Assembly: GCF_900105655.1 (NCBI RefSeq)
Contig: NZ_LT629787.1
Span: 1,116,001 to 1,180,000, forward strand
Source of the DNA: Halopseudomonas salegens
GTDB lineage: Bacteria; Pseudomonadota; Gammaproteobacteria; Pseudomonadales; Pseudomonadaceae
Direction: 5' to 3'
Length of the DNA: 64,000 nucleotides
Position numbers and translations under genes: made by a program. Positions within the stretch are counted from its first letter, which is position 1. Every line of letters begins with the position of its first letter. This document shows positions 16,510-24,404 of this stretch, piece by piece. Below the pieces are notes generated by a model that made no database searches, had not been told where the DNA came from, and saw only the letters and a list, made by a program, of their open reading frames with translations.

Positions 16510-17922
16510 TCAGATGGATTCGTCGTTTTTCAGGCCAATCTCGAAACTGTCGATATAGGCGTTGGGTTGCGTCGGATCATAGGGTGTCCCGTCAATGAAC
16601 TCGGCTGGCGTGTCACGCATGCCATCCTCGTTATCAAAGTCGGGGAACAGGTCAGCACTCATCTTGCCTTCGGCGATCAGTTCGCGTGCTGCTTCGGCAT
16701 AGATGTCCGGGCGGTAGACTTTCTTCGCCATCTCCAGGTACCAGCTGTCCGGCTTGGCGTCCGGGATCTGTCCCCAGCGACGCATCTGGGTCAGGAACCA
16801 GATAGCATCGGAATAGAAGGGGTAGGTGGCGTGGTGGCGGAAGAACACATTGAAGTCAGGTACCTCGCGCTGGTCACCCTTTTCATACTCGAAGGTACCG
16901 GTCATCGAGTTGGCGATCACATCAACGTCCGCGCCCACATAGTTGGACCAGGAGAGAATGTCGGCGGCTGCCTCGCGGTTGGCATTGTTATCCGCATCCA
17001 GCCAGTGTGCCGCGCGGATCAGAGCCTTGACCACAGCCTTGTGTGTGTTGGGATTTTCTTCCGCCCAGCTGGCGCTGACGCCGAACACTTTTTCCGGGTT
17101 GTTGCGCCAGATCTGGTAATTGGTCACTACCGGTACACCAATGCCCATGAATACCGCTTGCTGGTTCCAGGGTTCACCCACGCAATACCCGTGAATGGTG
17201 CCGGCTTCCATGGTGGAAGGCATTTGTGGCGGCGGGGTGACCGAGAGCAGAACGTCTGCATCGCGCTGCCCTGACGTGTCGCCGCGCAGAGGCGCATAAA
17301 ACCCCGGATGCAGGCCGCCAGCGGCCAGCCAGTAGCGCAACTCGTAATTATGCGTGGATACCGGGAATACCATACCCATGCGGAAGGGGTTGCCTTCATT
17401 GCGGTAGCTTTCTACCACTGGCTTTAGTGTGTCGGCGGTGATCGGATGTACCGGCTTGCCATCCTCATGCGGCACATGGGGTTTCATTTTTGACCAGACA
17501 TCGTTGGAGACGGTAATCGCATTACCATTGAGGTCCATGGAGAAGGCGGTCACGATATGGGCTTCGGTTCCATAGCCTATGGTTGCCCCCAGTGGCTGAC
17601 CGGCGAGCATGTGCGCGCCATCCAGTTCGCCATCAATGACCCGGTCGAGCAGTACTTTCCAGTTGGCCTGGGCTTCCAGGGTGACAAACAGGCCTTCGTC
17701 CTCGAAGTAACCCCGTTCGTAGGCTATCGCCAGAGGGGCCATGTCGGTCAGTTTGATAAAGCCAAAATTCAGGTCTTCTTTTTCCAGAGCGTTCTGCGCC
17801 TGTACCTGGGCGGCGCCGAGCAGACTCAGGCCCAGGGCCAGGGTGCTGCCGAGACACCATTGGCGGCTCTGCTGCCAGACTGAACTGGCCGCGGGTTGGG
17901 TAATATGTGTATGCCGTTGCAT
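16510..17922 (-). CDS. ntrA: Periplasmic nitrate-binding protein (NrtA/CmpA family)
   Basis: A 470-residue substrate-binding protein of the NrtA/NasF/CmpA type. An N-terminal signal with a long n-region is visible (hydrophobic core about 26-41, cleavage probably after VQAQA-like VQAQ at 40-43). The body has the conserved [13 protein letters not shown] segment near 97-109 and the GYCVGEPWN segment near 250. It would capture nitrate in the periplasm for the NtrBD transporter. GAGGAG upstream of ATG 17922 supports the start. It lies 38 bp after the porin gene in one operon. Related proteins bind bicarbonate or cyanate, but the operon layout favours nitrate. Confidence 0.9.
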   Translation of the reverse strand: MQRHTHITQPAASSVWQQSRQWCLGSTLALGLSLLGAAQVQAQNALEKEDLNFGFIKLTDMAPLAIAYERGYFEDEGLFVTLEAQANWKVLLDRVIDGELDGAHMLAGQPLGATIGYGTEAHIVTAFSMDLNGNAITVSNDVWSKMKPHVPHEDGKPVHPITADTLKPVVESYRNEGNPFRMGMVFPVSTHNYELRYWLAAGGLHPGFYAPLRGDTSGQRDADVLLSVTPPPQMPSTMEAGTIHGYCVGEPWNQQAVFMGIGVPVVTNYQIWRNNPEKVFGVSASWAEENPNTHKAVVKALIRAAHWLDADNNANREAAADILSWSNYVGADVDVIANSMTGTFEYEKGDQREVPDFNVFFRHHATYPFYSDAIWFLTQMRRWGQIPDAKPDSWYLEMAKKVYRPDIYAEAARELIAEGKMSADLFPDFDNEDGMRDTPAEFIDGTPYDPTQPNAYIDSFEIGLKNDESI

Positions 17923-17960
17923 AAGTGGATCTCCTCAAAAGATTGCAGAAAATGGTGGGT

Positions 17961-19187
17961 TCAGAAGGCGACTTGTGCCATCAGCCAGAATTTTTCGGTG
18001 TCGGTGCCAAGGTCTTTGGCTGAGTAGCGCGCATATTTGGCGAGCAATTTCACCGGGCCAAAGGAACGCGCGGCCTGCAGGTTGAGTTCGCGGCCATAAT
18101 CCGCACTGCCTTGATCCGCATGGAACTGGTGCCAGGCAGCCAGCAGGTTGGTGCCCTGGACTCGACCAGCGAGTTTCAGGTAACGGTCATCGAGACCATC
18201 CGCCGGCGTTGTCAGGAAAGTATCAGCCCAGCCATTGAAGGCATGTGCGGTCGCCAGCGGGGTGCTGAATGCCGAGCCATCGGCTCCAAGGACTTCCTGG
18301 CCCACGCGTGCGGTGATGCCATGCAGGGTGGCGCCGACTTCCATCAGGTGATAGTCGGCATCGATAGCACTGTCGCCATCCTGGAAATCATCCTGTTTGG
18401 CATACTCCAGCGCATACAGCAGGCTCAGCTGCTCGCTGGCAGCATGGCTGCCGTTGAAGCGCAGGCCCAGGGTGCGGTTGGAGGCCAGAGGTGTATCCGG
18501 CGTTTCCAGGAAATAACCGTAGGCCGTCAGCTGACCGACCGGCAGACCGCCATAGGAGGCGTTGAGCAGATGCGAGCGCATGCTGGTTTCACCCTTGGGT
18601 GAATCCTTGCCGAAGATCCGGTTGACCTGATCGATATAGGCGTAGCTGAGGGTGGTGTCGCTCAGGCTGGTATTGACCAGGCTGAAGGCATCGTAGGTTT
18701 GTTCATTCTGCCGCCAGCCGACATTGCCGATAAACCGCGCATTGTCGTAGATAATGCGTTGTCGGCCCAGACGCAAGGTGGTATTCGGCAACCCACTGTA
18801 ATTCAGGTAGGCCTGGTTGACCTCGGTACCGCTGGGATCAGCTACCACTGGATACTGGGTGCGCGCGCTGGGGCGGCCACTGGCGTTGTTGTAGCGGGTC
18901 GAACCGAGCACCCGGATGTCATCGAATTCGATAAAGGCGCTCAGATGTTGATAACTGTCGGTGGCATAGTTGAGCCGCGTGCGCAGGGTTGAAGCATTGG
19001 CATTGCGGTTCTGATTATCCTGCTCGACATGCTCGAAACGGTACCGCAAGTCCAATCCGGCCTTGCCGGCCTGGATGGCTTCCATCAATGAGCCTGATTC
19101 TGCCTGGACCGGCAAGGCACTCATTGCCACGACGCTGCCCAATAATGGCAGCCAAAGATGTTTTTTCCCCGTTGTTTGCTGTTGCAT
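17961..19187 (-). CDS. Outer-membrane porin, alginate-export-like family
   Basis: A 408-residue beta-barrel protein with an N-terminal signal peptide (LPLLGSVVAMSALPVQA, about 12-28) and a C-terminal Phe (VAF), the usual sorting end of outer-membrane proteins. Sequence features such as RLGRQRIIYDNARFIGN match the alginate_exp superfamily, which also contains general anion and hydrocarbon porins. As first gene of the nitrate uptake operon it most likely admits nitrate rather than exporting alginate. ATG 19187 has GGGGA upstream and gives a proper signal peptide. A sigma54-type promoter and a terminator-like leader lie just upstream. Its neighbourhood to kinB is a positional link to alginate regulators, not proof of alginate transport. 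Confidence 0.85.
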   Translation of the reverse strand: MQQQTTGKKHLWLPLLGSVVAMSALPVQAESGSLMEAIQAGKAGLDLRYRFEHVEQDNQNRNANASTLRTRLNYATDSYQHLSAFIEFDDIRVLGSTRYNNASGRPSARTQYPVVADPSGTEVNQAYLNYSGLPNTTLRLGRQRIIYDNARFIGNVGWRQNEQTYDAFSLVNTSLSDTTLSYAYIDQVNRIFGKDSPKGETSMRSHLLNASYGGLPVGQLTAYGYFLETPDTPLASNRTLGLRFNGSHAASEQLSLLYALEYAKQDDFQDGDSAIDADYHLMEVGATLHGITARVGQEVLGADGSAFSTPLATAHAFNGWADTFLTTPADGLDDRYLKLAGRVQGTNLLAAWHQFHADQGSADYGRELNLQAARSFGPVKLLAKYARYSAKDLGTDTEKFWLMAQVAF

Positions 19188-19214
19188 GGTCTTCCCCCAA
19201 TAAAAAACGCGCAC

Positions 19215-19265
19215 AAAAAAAAGCGCCCACTTGCATGACTTTTGTTGAGTCATGCCGGTGGACGC
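19215..19265 (-). terminator. Leader terminator (possible attenuator) before the porin gene
   Basis: On the minus strand, GCGTCCAC (19265-19258) pairs with GTGGGCGC (19230-19223) and an inner 8-bp stem GCATGACT / AGTCATGC closes a CAACAAA loop; eight T residues follow. The T-run ends 27 nt before the porin ATG, so it sits inside the 5' leader. It could merely end kinB transcripts, but its place downstream of the sigma54-type promoter suggests controlled readthrough, as in nitrate-responsive leaders controlled by ANTAR proteins. Confidence 0.8.
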
Positions 19266-19331
19266 CTTTGCCCTGAAGCTGAATTTATGAAACGACTACG
19301 ATTCTGCTAATGAGACTGTTTCGAGTTGTAA

Positions 19332-19351
19332 GCAAAGCAGGTTGCGTGCCA
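19332..19351 (-). promoter_or_regulatory. Sigma54-type promoter for the porin-ntrABD operon
   Basis: TGGCACG-CAAC-CTGCT on the minus strand: GG at 19350-19349 and GC at 19338-19337 with the required 10-bp separation, and a full TGGCACG -24 element. Transcription would begin near 19325. Confidence 0.75.
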
Positions 19352-19422
19352 CTCTCGGCAAGTTCTTGTAATACATGGGGAATGATTTTAACGCGGGGCT
19401 GATTGGAGCACTTTTCTGCCAG

Positions 19423-19433
19423 TGCATGGTGCA
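19423..19433. promoter_or_regulatory. Candidate enhancer site TGCA-N3-TGCA (nitrate operon)
   Basis: TGCA-TGG-TGCA lies 73-83 bp upstream of the -24 element. The same TGCA-N3-TGCA pattern occurs twice before the other sigma54-type promoter at 22783. On the minus strand it also reads GCACCA-N5-TGG, similar to half of an NtrC site, so NtrC is an alternative activator. Confidence 0.5.
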
Positions 19434-19501
19434 GTAACACCGCAGGCATGCCCCTGAATCGAGCAAGATGTTGATGGGGGTGGTGAGCAGCCGTTGGCAG
19501 T

Positions 19502-21277
19502 TTACTGCGGCAGGCTGAAGTAAAAGCGAGTGCCGTGGCCGGGCTGCGATTGCACGCCGATACGACCACCATGCAGCTGGATTATCTCCTTGCACAAGGC
19601 CAGCCCAAGCCCGGCCCCCCCCTTGCGTTTGCCTATCTGGACAAAGGGCTCGAATACCCGAGCCTGTTGCCCATAGGGGATGCCTTCACCATTGTCGACG
19701 ACGGCCAGCAGCACCTGTTCATTCTGGCGAACTGCCTGTAACCGGATACTGCCTCCGTTTCGGGTATGCCGCACCGCATTGCCGATCAGGTTGTCGAGTA
19801 CCCGTTCAATTTGCAACCGGTCGGCAGGGATTCGGGGCAGGCCAGGCTCTACCTCGCAGGTCAGGGTGATATCTTTAGCTGCAGTGATGTTGGCACTGCG
19901 TTGCCGCGCCTGGTCCATCAGCTCATCTATGGATTCCGGTGCCAACTCCAGTTGCTGCAGTCCATTCTGGTAGCGGGAAAAGTTCAACAGATCGTTGATC
20001 AGCAGCAACAAGCGCTGCATCTCTTCTTCGACTGTTCGGATCAGGTCCGCTTCGCGGGTATCTTCGGGGTAATTCACGCGCTCCTGCAGCAGGGCAAAAG
20101 CCATATGCATGCCAGTAACGGGTGTGCGCAATTCATGCGATGCGCGCAGCACGAATTCACTGCGTACGCGTTCAAAGGTCCGTTGTTCGGTGACGTCACG
20201 CAGCACCATAACCGCCCCGCGAACCGGGTCGTCCCCCTGACTGATCGGCGTCAGGGAAAAAGCGAGTATGCGTGATTCACCGTCTATGGTGATACTGAGG
20301 TCGTCGGCTTCAGTATCCATGGTAGCGCCCTGCAGAATCAGTTGCAGTTGTTGGTCCAGAGTATCCTGGTGCAACAGACGACTGGGACCCTCACCCAGAT
20401 GGCTGGGTTTGCAGTCCAACTGGCGTTGGGCGACCGGGTTGTAATGCTCCAGGCGCCCTTGAGGGTCGAAGATCAGCAAGCCGTCGTCAATACTGTCGAG
20501 TACTGCCTGCAAGCGTTGCTGTTCGGCTTGCAAGGCCTCAATGTCACTGTTCTTGAATTCACGCAAGGCTTCGGCCATCAAACCGAAGCGATGAATCAGG
20601 GCATTGAGTTCATGGATGCTGGGCAGCGGCAAGGTAACGTTGAAGTTTCCCTTGCCAATCTCACCTGCGGCATCAGCCAGTGTTTCAATGGGCTCGGCAA
20701 AGCGCCGGGCGATACTGTGAGCGGTGACCAGACCGATGAGGACGATGGCCAGACCAATGGCGCCAAGTAGCCAGGTAACCATCCAGGCACTTTCGCGTGT
20801 TTGCTGTTCGGTGCTTTCTACCGCGTTGACGTAGCGCATTTGCACATTGTTCAGGCGGTCACGGACTGCAGCCAGGGCGCGGGTAAACTGATCGTGAGTA
20901 AACAGCTGGGTGCGCATGATAGCCGGGCTGTCAAGGTGCGGCTGGTATCGATCATAGGCCCGTCGGACCTCGCTGACTGCCTGGCGATCATTTTCGTCAA
21001 TCGCGCTTTCAGCGGCCTTGGCCAGCAGGTTCTGAAAGCGCTGATCTGATTGTTTCAGTGCTTCTTCATCCAGGACCTCAGTGAGCAGCAGGGTGGTTTG
21101 CTTGCTCAATTCATGGCCCATGCTCAAGGTCGCTTCGACGATGGTCAGGTTGCGATACATGGCTTCGCTTTGCTGCTTGGTCAGATGCAACACGCTGAAG
21201 ATGGCCAACAGCATACCGACCAGGGCGACGGTGAGCAGAGCGCTGAGGCTGAGGAAAAGCTGATTGCGCAATTTCAT
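19502..21277 (-). CDS. kinB: Sensor histidine kinase KinB
   Basis: A 591-residue membrane histidine kinase, close to the 595 of P. aeruginosa KinB. Order: transmembrane helix about 11-31, periplasmic sensor region 32-164, second helix about 166-188, HAMP 189-240, PAS-like 250-360, HisKA with phospho-acceptor His381 in RASHELRTP, and HATPase with VDNGEGIP and GGAGLGLALCKEI. It would phosphorylate or dephosphorylate AlgB Asp59. Its ATG overlaps the algB stop by 4 nt (ATGA), so the two are translationally coupled. In P. aeruginosa this pair controls alginate production and virulence; here the downstream neighbour is a nitrate uptake operon. Confidence 0.93.
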   Translation of the reverse strand: MKLRNQLFLSLSALLTVALVGMLLAIFSVLHLTKQQSEAMYRNLTIVEATLSMGHELSKQTTLLLTEVLDEEALKQSDQRFQNLLAKAAESAIDENDRQAVSEVRRAYDRYQPHLDSPAIMRTQLFTHDQFTRALAAVRDRLNNVQMRYVNAVESTEQQTRESAWMVTWLLGAIGLAIVLIGLVTAHSIARRFAEPIETLADAAGEIGKGNFNVTLPLPSIHELNALIHRFGLMAEALREFKNSDIEALQAEQQRLQAVLDSIDDGLLIFDPQGRLEHYNPVAQRQLDCKPSHLGEGPSRLLHQDTLDQQLQLILQGATMDTEADDLSITIDGESRILAFSLTPISQGDDPVRGAVMVLRDVTEQRTFERVRSEFVLRASHELRTPVTGMHMAFALLQERVNYPEDTREADLIRTVEEEMQRLLLLINDLLNFSRYQNGLQQLELAPESIDELMDQARQRSANITAAKDITLTCEVEPGLPRIPADRLQIERVLDNLIGNAVRHTRNGGSIRLQAVRQNEQVLLAVVDNGEGIPYGQQARVFEPFVQIGKRKGGAGLGLALCKEIIQLHGGRIGVQSQPGHGTRFYFSLPQ

Positions 21278-22620
21278 AAGTTGTACTGCTTTCGCTTGCG
21301 ATACAGGGTTGAGGCATCAATCCCCAGAGTTCTGGCGGCCTGCTCCAGGGTACTGCTATTGGCCAGAACTGCTGCAATATGCGATTTTTCCAGCTCTTCC
21401 AGGCTGAGCTCGGCACCTACCCGAGGTGCCGTATCGGTATCCACCTGGCCGAGACCAAGTTGTTCAGCGTCAATGGCATCGGCTGAACAGATAATGCTGG
21501 CACGCTCAATCACGTTTTGCAGTTCGCGAATATTGCCGGGCCAATTGTATTCCTGGAGGGCAAGCAGGGCTTTGTTGGTGAAGGACTTAGCGGGTCGCGC
21601 ATATTCCTTGACAAAGCGCGCAAGAAAACGCTCAGCCAGGGTCGTAATGTCATCTCGGCGTTCGCGGAGCGGGGGCATGGTAAGGGTGATTACATTCAGA
21701 CGGTAGAGCAGGTCTTCGCGGAACTTGCCTTCCTGCACCATGCCGTCGAGGTCCAGATTGGTTGCCGCAAGAATGCGCACATCGGCCTTGCGCGTTACCG
21801 GATCGCCAACGCGTTCATATTCCTTGTCTTGAATAAAGCGCAACAGCTTGGGTTGCAGGGCAAAAGGAAAATCGCCAATCTCGTCCAGAAACAGGGTGCC
21901 GCCATCAGCCTGATTGACGCGCCCCAAGGTGTTCTCGCTGGCCCCGGTAAAGGCACCTTTGGCATGCCCGAAAAGTTCACTTTCCATCAAGTCGGCCGTC
22001 AGTGACGGACAGTTGATCGTCACTATCTGTTTTTTGGCCCGCTTGCTCCAGGCATGGATGGCGCGCGCCAGTTCGCCTTTGCCCGTACCGGATTCACCGA
22101 GGATCAGAATGTTGGCATCGGTTGCGGCTACCTGGCGGGCGGTTTCCAGTACCGTCATCATCGCCGGGCTGTGTGAGTGCAAATCCTTGTCGGGTTTATG
22201 CATCTCGTCTTCCAGCACTTCCAGTCGTGCAGACAGTCGGGTTATTTCCAGTTGTTTGGCTGCAGCCATGCGCAATTGATCGGGTCCGCATGGCTTGACC
22301 AGGTAATCGGCGGCACCGGCTTGCATGGCATCGACGGCAGTATCTACCGCGGAATGGGCGGTAACGATGACTACCCGCATCCAGGGTGCCTGAACGCGGA
22401 ACTGTGCCAGCACGTCGAGACCGTTGTCATCGCCGAGACGGAGATCGAGAAAACACAGGTCGAAGACCTGTTGCCGTGTCAGCGCCAGGGCCTGTGCGGC
22501 AGTGCTGGCAGAAGCAACGTGATAACCGTCATCTTCGAGACAGTAGCGAAAGGTGCGCAAAATGGCTGCTTCATCATCGACCAGCAGAATGCGACCGTCT
22601 CGAGTGTTGGCATCATCCAT
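21274..22620 (-). CDS. algB: NtrC-family response regulator AlgB
   Basis: A 448-residue three-domain regulator. The receiver domain carries phospho-acceptor Asp59 (LCFLDLRLG), the same position as in P. aeruginosa AlgB. The AAA+ domain has Walker A GESGTGKGELA and the sigma54-contact loop GAFTGA, and the Fis-type helix-turn-helix ends in LGIDASTLYRKRKQYNL, nearly identical to known AlgB C-termini. ATG 22620 is chosen because GGAG lies 8 nt upstream. It is divergent from two small membrane protein genes and coupled to kinB. An intact GAFTGA suggests it can activate sigma54 promoters, and two candidates flank the pair. Confidence 0.95.
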   Translation of the reverse strand: MDDANTRDGRILLVDDEAAILRTFRYCLEDDGYHVASASTAAQALALTRQQVFDLCFLDLRLGDDNGLDVLAQFRVQAPWMRVVIVTAHSAVDTAVDAMQAGAADYLVKPCGPDQLRMAAAKQLEITRLSARLEVLEDEMHKPDKDLHSHSPAMMTVLETARQVAATDANILILGESGTGKGELARAIHAWSKRAKKQIVTINCPSLTADLMESELFGHAKGAFTGASENTLGRVNQADGGTLFLDEIGDFPFALQPKLLRFIQDKEYERVGDPVTRKADVRILAATNLDLDGMVQEGKFREDLLYRLNVITLTMPPLRERRDDITTLAERFLARFVKEYARPAKSFTNKALLALQEYNWPGNIRELQNVIERASIICSADAIDAEQLGLGQVDTDTAPRVGAELSLEELEKSHIAAVLANSSTLEQAARTLGIDASTLYRKRKQYNL

Positions 22621-22672
22621 GTGTTTGGCTCCGCGCATATTTATATTCGGTTGTCATTAGTCAACAATTGCT

Positions 22673-22687
22673 CGTGCAAGTTGCACG
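22673..22687. promoter_or_regulatory. Candidate AlgB enhancer site A
   Basis: CGTGCAAGTTGCACG is a perfect 15-bp dyad containing TGCA-N3-TGCA, 96-110 bp before the -24 element at 22783. Its start is 31 bp (about three helical turns) from that of site B, so both would lie on one DNA face. Confidence 0.6.
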
Positions 22688-22705
22688 ATGGAATGCTGGC
22701 AATCT

Positions 22706-22718
22706 TGCATGATGCACG
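22706..22718. promoter_or_regulatory. Candidate AlgB enhancer site B
   Basis: TGCA-TGA-TGCACG repeats the TGCA-N3-TGCAC pattern of site A. It lies 65-77 bp upstream of the -24 element, almost the same distance as the site before the nitrate operon promoter. Confidence 0.6.
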
Positions 22719-22780
22719 TTACCAGTTTGCCAATGTGTATTTAAGTGTATGTTTTTAAAGCGCTTGATATTTCTGGCTGG

Positions 22781-22796
22781 TTGGCATGGCGCTTGC
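22781..22796 (+). promoter_or_regulatory. Sigma54-type promoter for the DUF1328/DUF3185 genes
   Basis: TTGGCATG-GCGC-TTGC: GG at 22783-22784 and GC at 22795-22796, 10 bp apart, with a perfect TTGC -12 element. Transcription would start near 22808, giving a leader of about 90 nt. Confidence 0.78.
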
Positions 22797-22861
22797 GACT
22801 GTACAGATGCAAGCCTTTGAACCCGTGAGTTTGCATAGAGGTTCAAGCCTGTTCAAAAGTG

Positions 22862-22879
22862 CTGCAAGCCATCTTGCAG
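22862..22879 (+). promoter_or_regulatory. Leader hairpin before the DUF1328 gene
   Basis: CTGCAA-GCCATC-TTGCAG forms a 6-bp stem with a 6-nt loop in the predicted 5' leader, ending 5 nt before the ACAAGGAG ribosome binding site region. It may be a translation-control hairpin or a downstream TGCA-type protein site. Confidence 0.4.
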
Positions 22880-22898
22880 TCAGACAAGGAGAATTGCC

Positions 22899-23063
22899 AT
22901 GCTTAGCTGGGCACTTACGTTTTTGATCATCGCCATTATCGCGGGGGTACTCGGGTTTGGCGGTATAGCAGGTACAGCAACCGGGATTGCAAAAATCCTG
23001 TTTCTGGTCTTCCTGGTGCTCTTCGTTGTGTCACTGCTGGTTGGTCGTCGCCCAGGAGGCTGA
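22899..23063 (+). CDS. Small membrane protein, DUF1328/YtjA family
   Basis: A 54-residue protein, almost entirely two hydrophobic helices (about 4-25 and 31-49) joined by a Gly-rich turn [10 protein letters not shown], ending in a basic Arg-Arg-Pro tail. This is the YtjA/DUF1328 pattern; no biochemical role is established. AAGGAG precedes ATG 22899 with an 8-nt spacer. A sigma54-type promoter with two TGCA dyads lies upstream, divergent from algB. It probably forms an operon with the DUF3185 gene 28 bp downstream. A role in envelope stress is a guess from context. Confidence 0.85.
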   Translation: MLSWALTFLIIAIIAGVLGFGGIAGTATGIAKILFLVFLVLFVVSLLVGRRPGG

Positions 23064-23091
23064 CCCGGGGTCATGACAGAGGAGAATAATC

Positions 23092-23295
23092 ATGTCTACT
23101 AATCAATTGATTGGTGTGGTGTTGCTGGTTGTTGGAGTGCTTCTGCTCTACTTCGGCTGGCAGTCTTCGCAATCACTTGGCGATCAGGTTACCGAAGCGG
23201 TAACCGGTCGTTTCACCGATGAAACCCTTTGGTTCATCATCGGCGGTGCTGCTGCGGTTGTGGCCGGAGGTTTTCTGGCCTTGATTCGCAAATAG
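23092..23295 (+). CDS. Small membrane protein, DUF3185 family
   Basis: A 67-residue protein with two hydrophobic segments (about 6-22 and 46-63) around a polar stretch SSQSLGDQVTEAVTGRFTDET, the DUF3185 pattern. A clear GAGGAG site precedes the ATG. Its function is unknown. It is placed 28 bp after the DUF1328 gene and is likely on the same sigma54-dependent transcript. A long perfect hairpin follows at 23332-23366. Confidence 0.82.
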   Translation: MSTNQLIGVVLLVVGVLLLYFGWQSSQSLGDQVTEAVTGRFTDETLWFIIGGAAAVVAGGFLALIRK

Positions 23296-23331
23296 GTGCC
23301 ATGGGGTTTCGGCTCCAACAATTGCAGACGT

Positions 23332-23366
23332 CGCACACTACCCGGGCTGGTCCCGGGTAGTGTGCG
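23332..23366. terminator. Long hairpin after the DUF3185 gene
   Basis: A perfect 15-bp stem CGCACACTACCCGGG / CCCGGGTAGTGTGCG with a CTGGT loop, 36 nt after the stop. No T-run follows on either strand, so it may act as a processing or stability element, or terminate with help from Rho. Confidence 0.6.
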
Positions 23367-23466
23367 TCTGGGAGGGCGAACATTCGATGTGCCGGTTAGC
23401 CCGGATAATTGTGTCTCCAGAATGATGAGGTACGGCTGGTTGAAAAAAGGGGTTGCAAAGCCGATC

Positions 23467-23485
23467 AATAATGATAATAATTATC
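23467..23485. promoter_or_regulatory. Fur box upstream of bfd
   Basis: AATAATGATAATAATTATC matches the 19-bp Fur consensus at 17 positions. It lies about 30 bp before the bfd start, in a promoter-overlapping place, predicting repression by Fur with iron. Confidence 0.9.
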
Positions 23486-23516
23486 AGTAAGTTCTTTGGC
23501 TTGCTGGGGTGCCGCC

Positions 23517-23723
23517 ATGTATGTATGTCTGTGTCACGGTGTTACTGACCGCGATATTCGCCGTGCGGCGGAGGATGGGTGTAGCTCGGTTCGTCAACTG
23601 GGCAAAGAGCTTGGAGTAGGTCAGCAGTGTGGTCGCTGCGCCAGCACGGCCCGGGCGATTCTTCGCGAAACCCGCAACAATGACTTTATGGCTCTGGCAG
23701 CCGCTCTGGCGCAACCTGCCTGA
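23517..23723 (+). CDS. bfd: Bacterioferritin-associated ferredoxin
   Basis: A 68-residue [2Fe-2S] protein. The four cluster cysteines are visible: Cys4 and Cys6 in YVCLCHG and a Cys-x2-Cys pair in QQCGRCAST near 38-41. Bfd binds bacterioferritin and passes electrons to the stored ferric core so that iron is released when cells are starved. ATG 23517 gives the normal MYVCLCHG start. A near-perfect Fur box lies just upstream, consistent with expression in low iron, and bfr follows 85 bp downstream. Confidence 0.95.
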   Translation: MYVCLCHGVTDRDIRRAAEDGCSSVRQLGKELGVGQQCGRCASTARAILRETRNNDFMALAAALAQPA

Positions 23724-23808
23724 GCAGTAACTACTCCGCGCGGATGTCTATCCGTGCTCAAAAGCGCTATCCTGTGGGTTGAATCAGTCCCGGAAGGAGG
23801 TAGCGCGC

Positions 23809-24285
23809 ATGAAAGGTGACAAAAAAGTCATTCAGCATCTCAACAAGGTTCTCGGTAACGAGTTGACCGCCATCAACCAGTATTTTCTGCATTCGCGCAT
23901 GTACAAGGACTGGGGCATAAAGGTACTGGCGGACAAGGAATACGAAGAATCCATCGACGAAATGAAGCATGCTGATCAATTGATCGAACGCATTCTGTTT
24001 CTGGAAGGCCTGCCGAATCTTCAGGATCTGAACAAGCTGCTGATTGGCGAGAATGTGCAGGAAATGATCGAGTGCGATCTCAAGCTGGAGCTGGTCGCGC
24101 ACAAGGATCTGAAAGAAGCGATCATCTACTGTGAGAGCGTGAAAGATTTCACCAGTCGTGAGCTTTTCCGCCGTATTCTGGACAGTGAAGAAGAGCACAT
24201 CGACTGGCTGGAAACCCAGTTGGAAATGATCAGTCAGATGGGCCTGCAGAACTATATTCAGCTGCAGAGCGCGTCGGACAGCTGA
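23809..24285 (+). CDS. bfr: Bacterioferritin
   Basis: A 158-residue bacterioferritin subunit. The haem ligand Met52 and the ferroxidase ligands Glu18, Glu51, His54, Glu94, Glu127 and His130 are all at their standard places. It assembles as a 24-mer that oxidises and stores iron and protects against peroxide-driven damage. AAGGAGG six to seven nt upstream of ATG 23809 fixes the start. It follows bfd, its electron-transfer partner, though bfd and bfr respond oppositely to iron in related species, so a separate promoter in the 85-bp gap is possible. Confidence 0.96.
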   Translation: MKGDKKVIQHLNKVLGNELTAINQYFLHSRMYKDWGIKVLADKEYEESIDEMKHADQLIERILFLEGLPNLQDLNKLLIGENVQEMIECDLKLELVAHKDLKEAIIYCESVKDFTSRELFRRILDSEEEHIDWLETQLEMISQMGLQNYIQLQSASDS

Positions 24286-24304
24286 GTATCTGATGGTTAC
24301 CGGG

Positions 24305-24329
24305 CCCACGCAGGCTATGCGTGCGTGGG
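24305..24329. terminator. Hairpin between convergent bfr and chemoreceptor genes
   Basis: CCCACGCA (24305-24312) and TGCGTGGG (24322-24329) form an 8-bp stem, 20 nt after the bfr stop. There is no T-run; moderate terminator candidate. Confidence 0.5.
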
Positions 24330-24404
24330 TCTGTGCCATTCATCCAATGGATGGCCATTGAATCTGGGCAGTCTGGCCGCCCGGCCCAGGCATTATCTCT
24401 ATTC

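Larger units (their letters stand above)
19188..19501 (-). promoter_or_regulatory. Control region of the porin-nitrate transporter operon
   Basis: This 314-bp gap between kinB and the porin holds, in transcription order, a TGCA-N3-TGCA dyad (19433-19423), a sigma54-type promoter (19350-19337) and a terminator hairpin ending 27 nt before the porin start. These are listed separately. The predicted leader is about 138 nt long. No small coding sequence is convincing here. Confidence 0.65.

Noticed and set aside
23332-23366. Classic intrinsic terminator
   Set aside because: The stem is excellent, but neither strand has the T-run needed; recorded as a hairpin with modest confidence.
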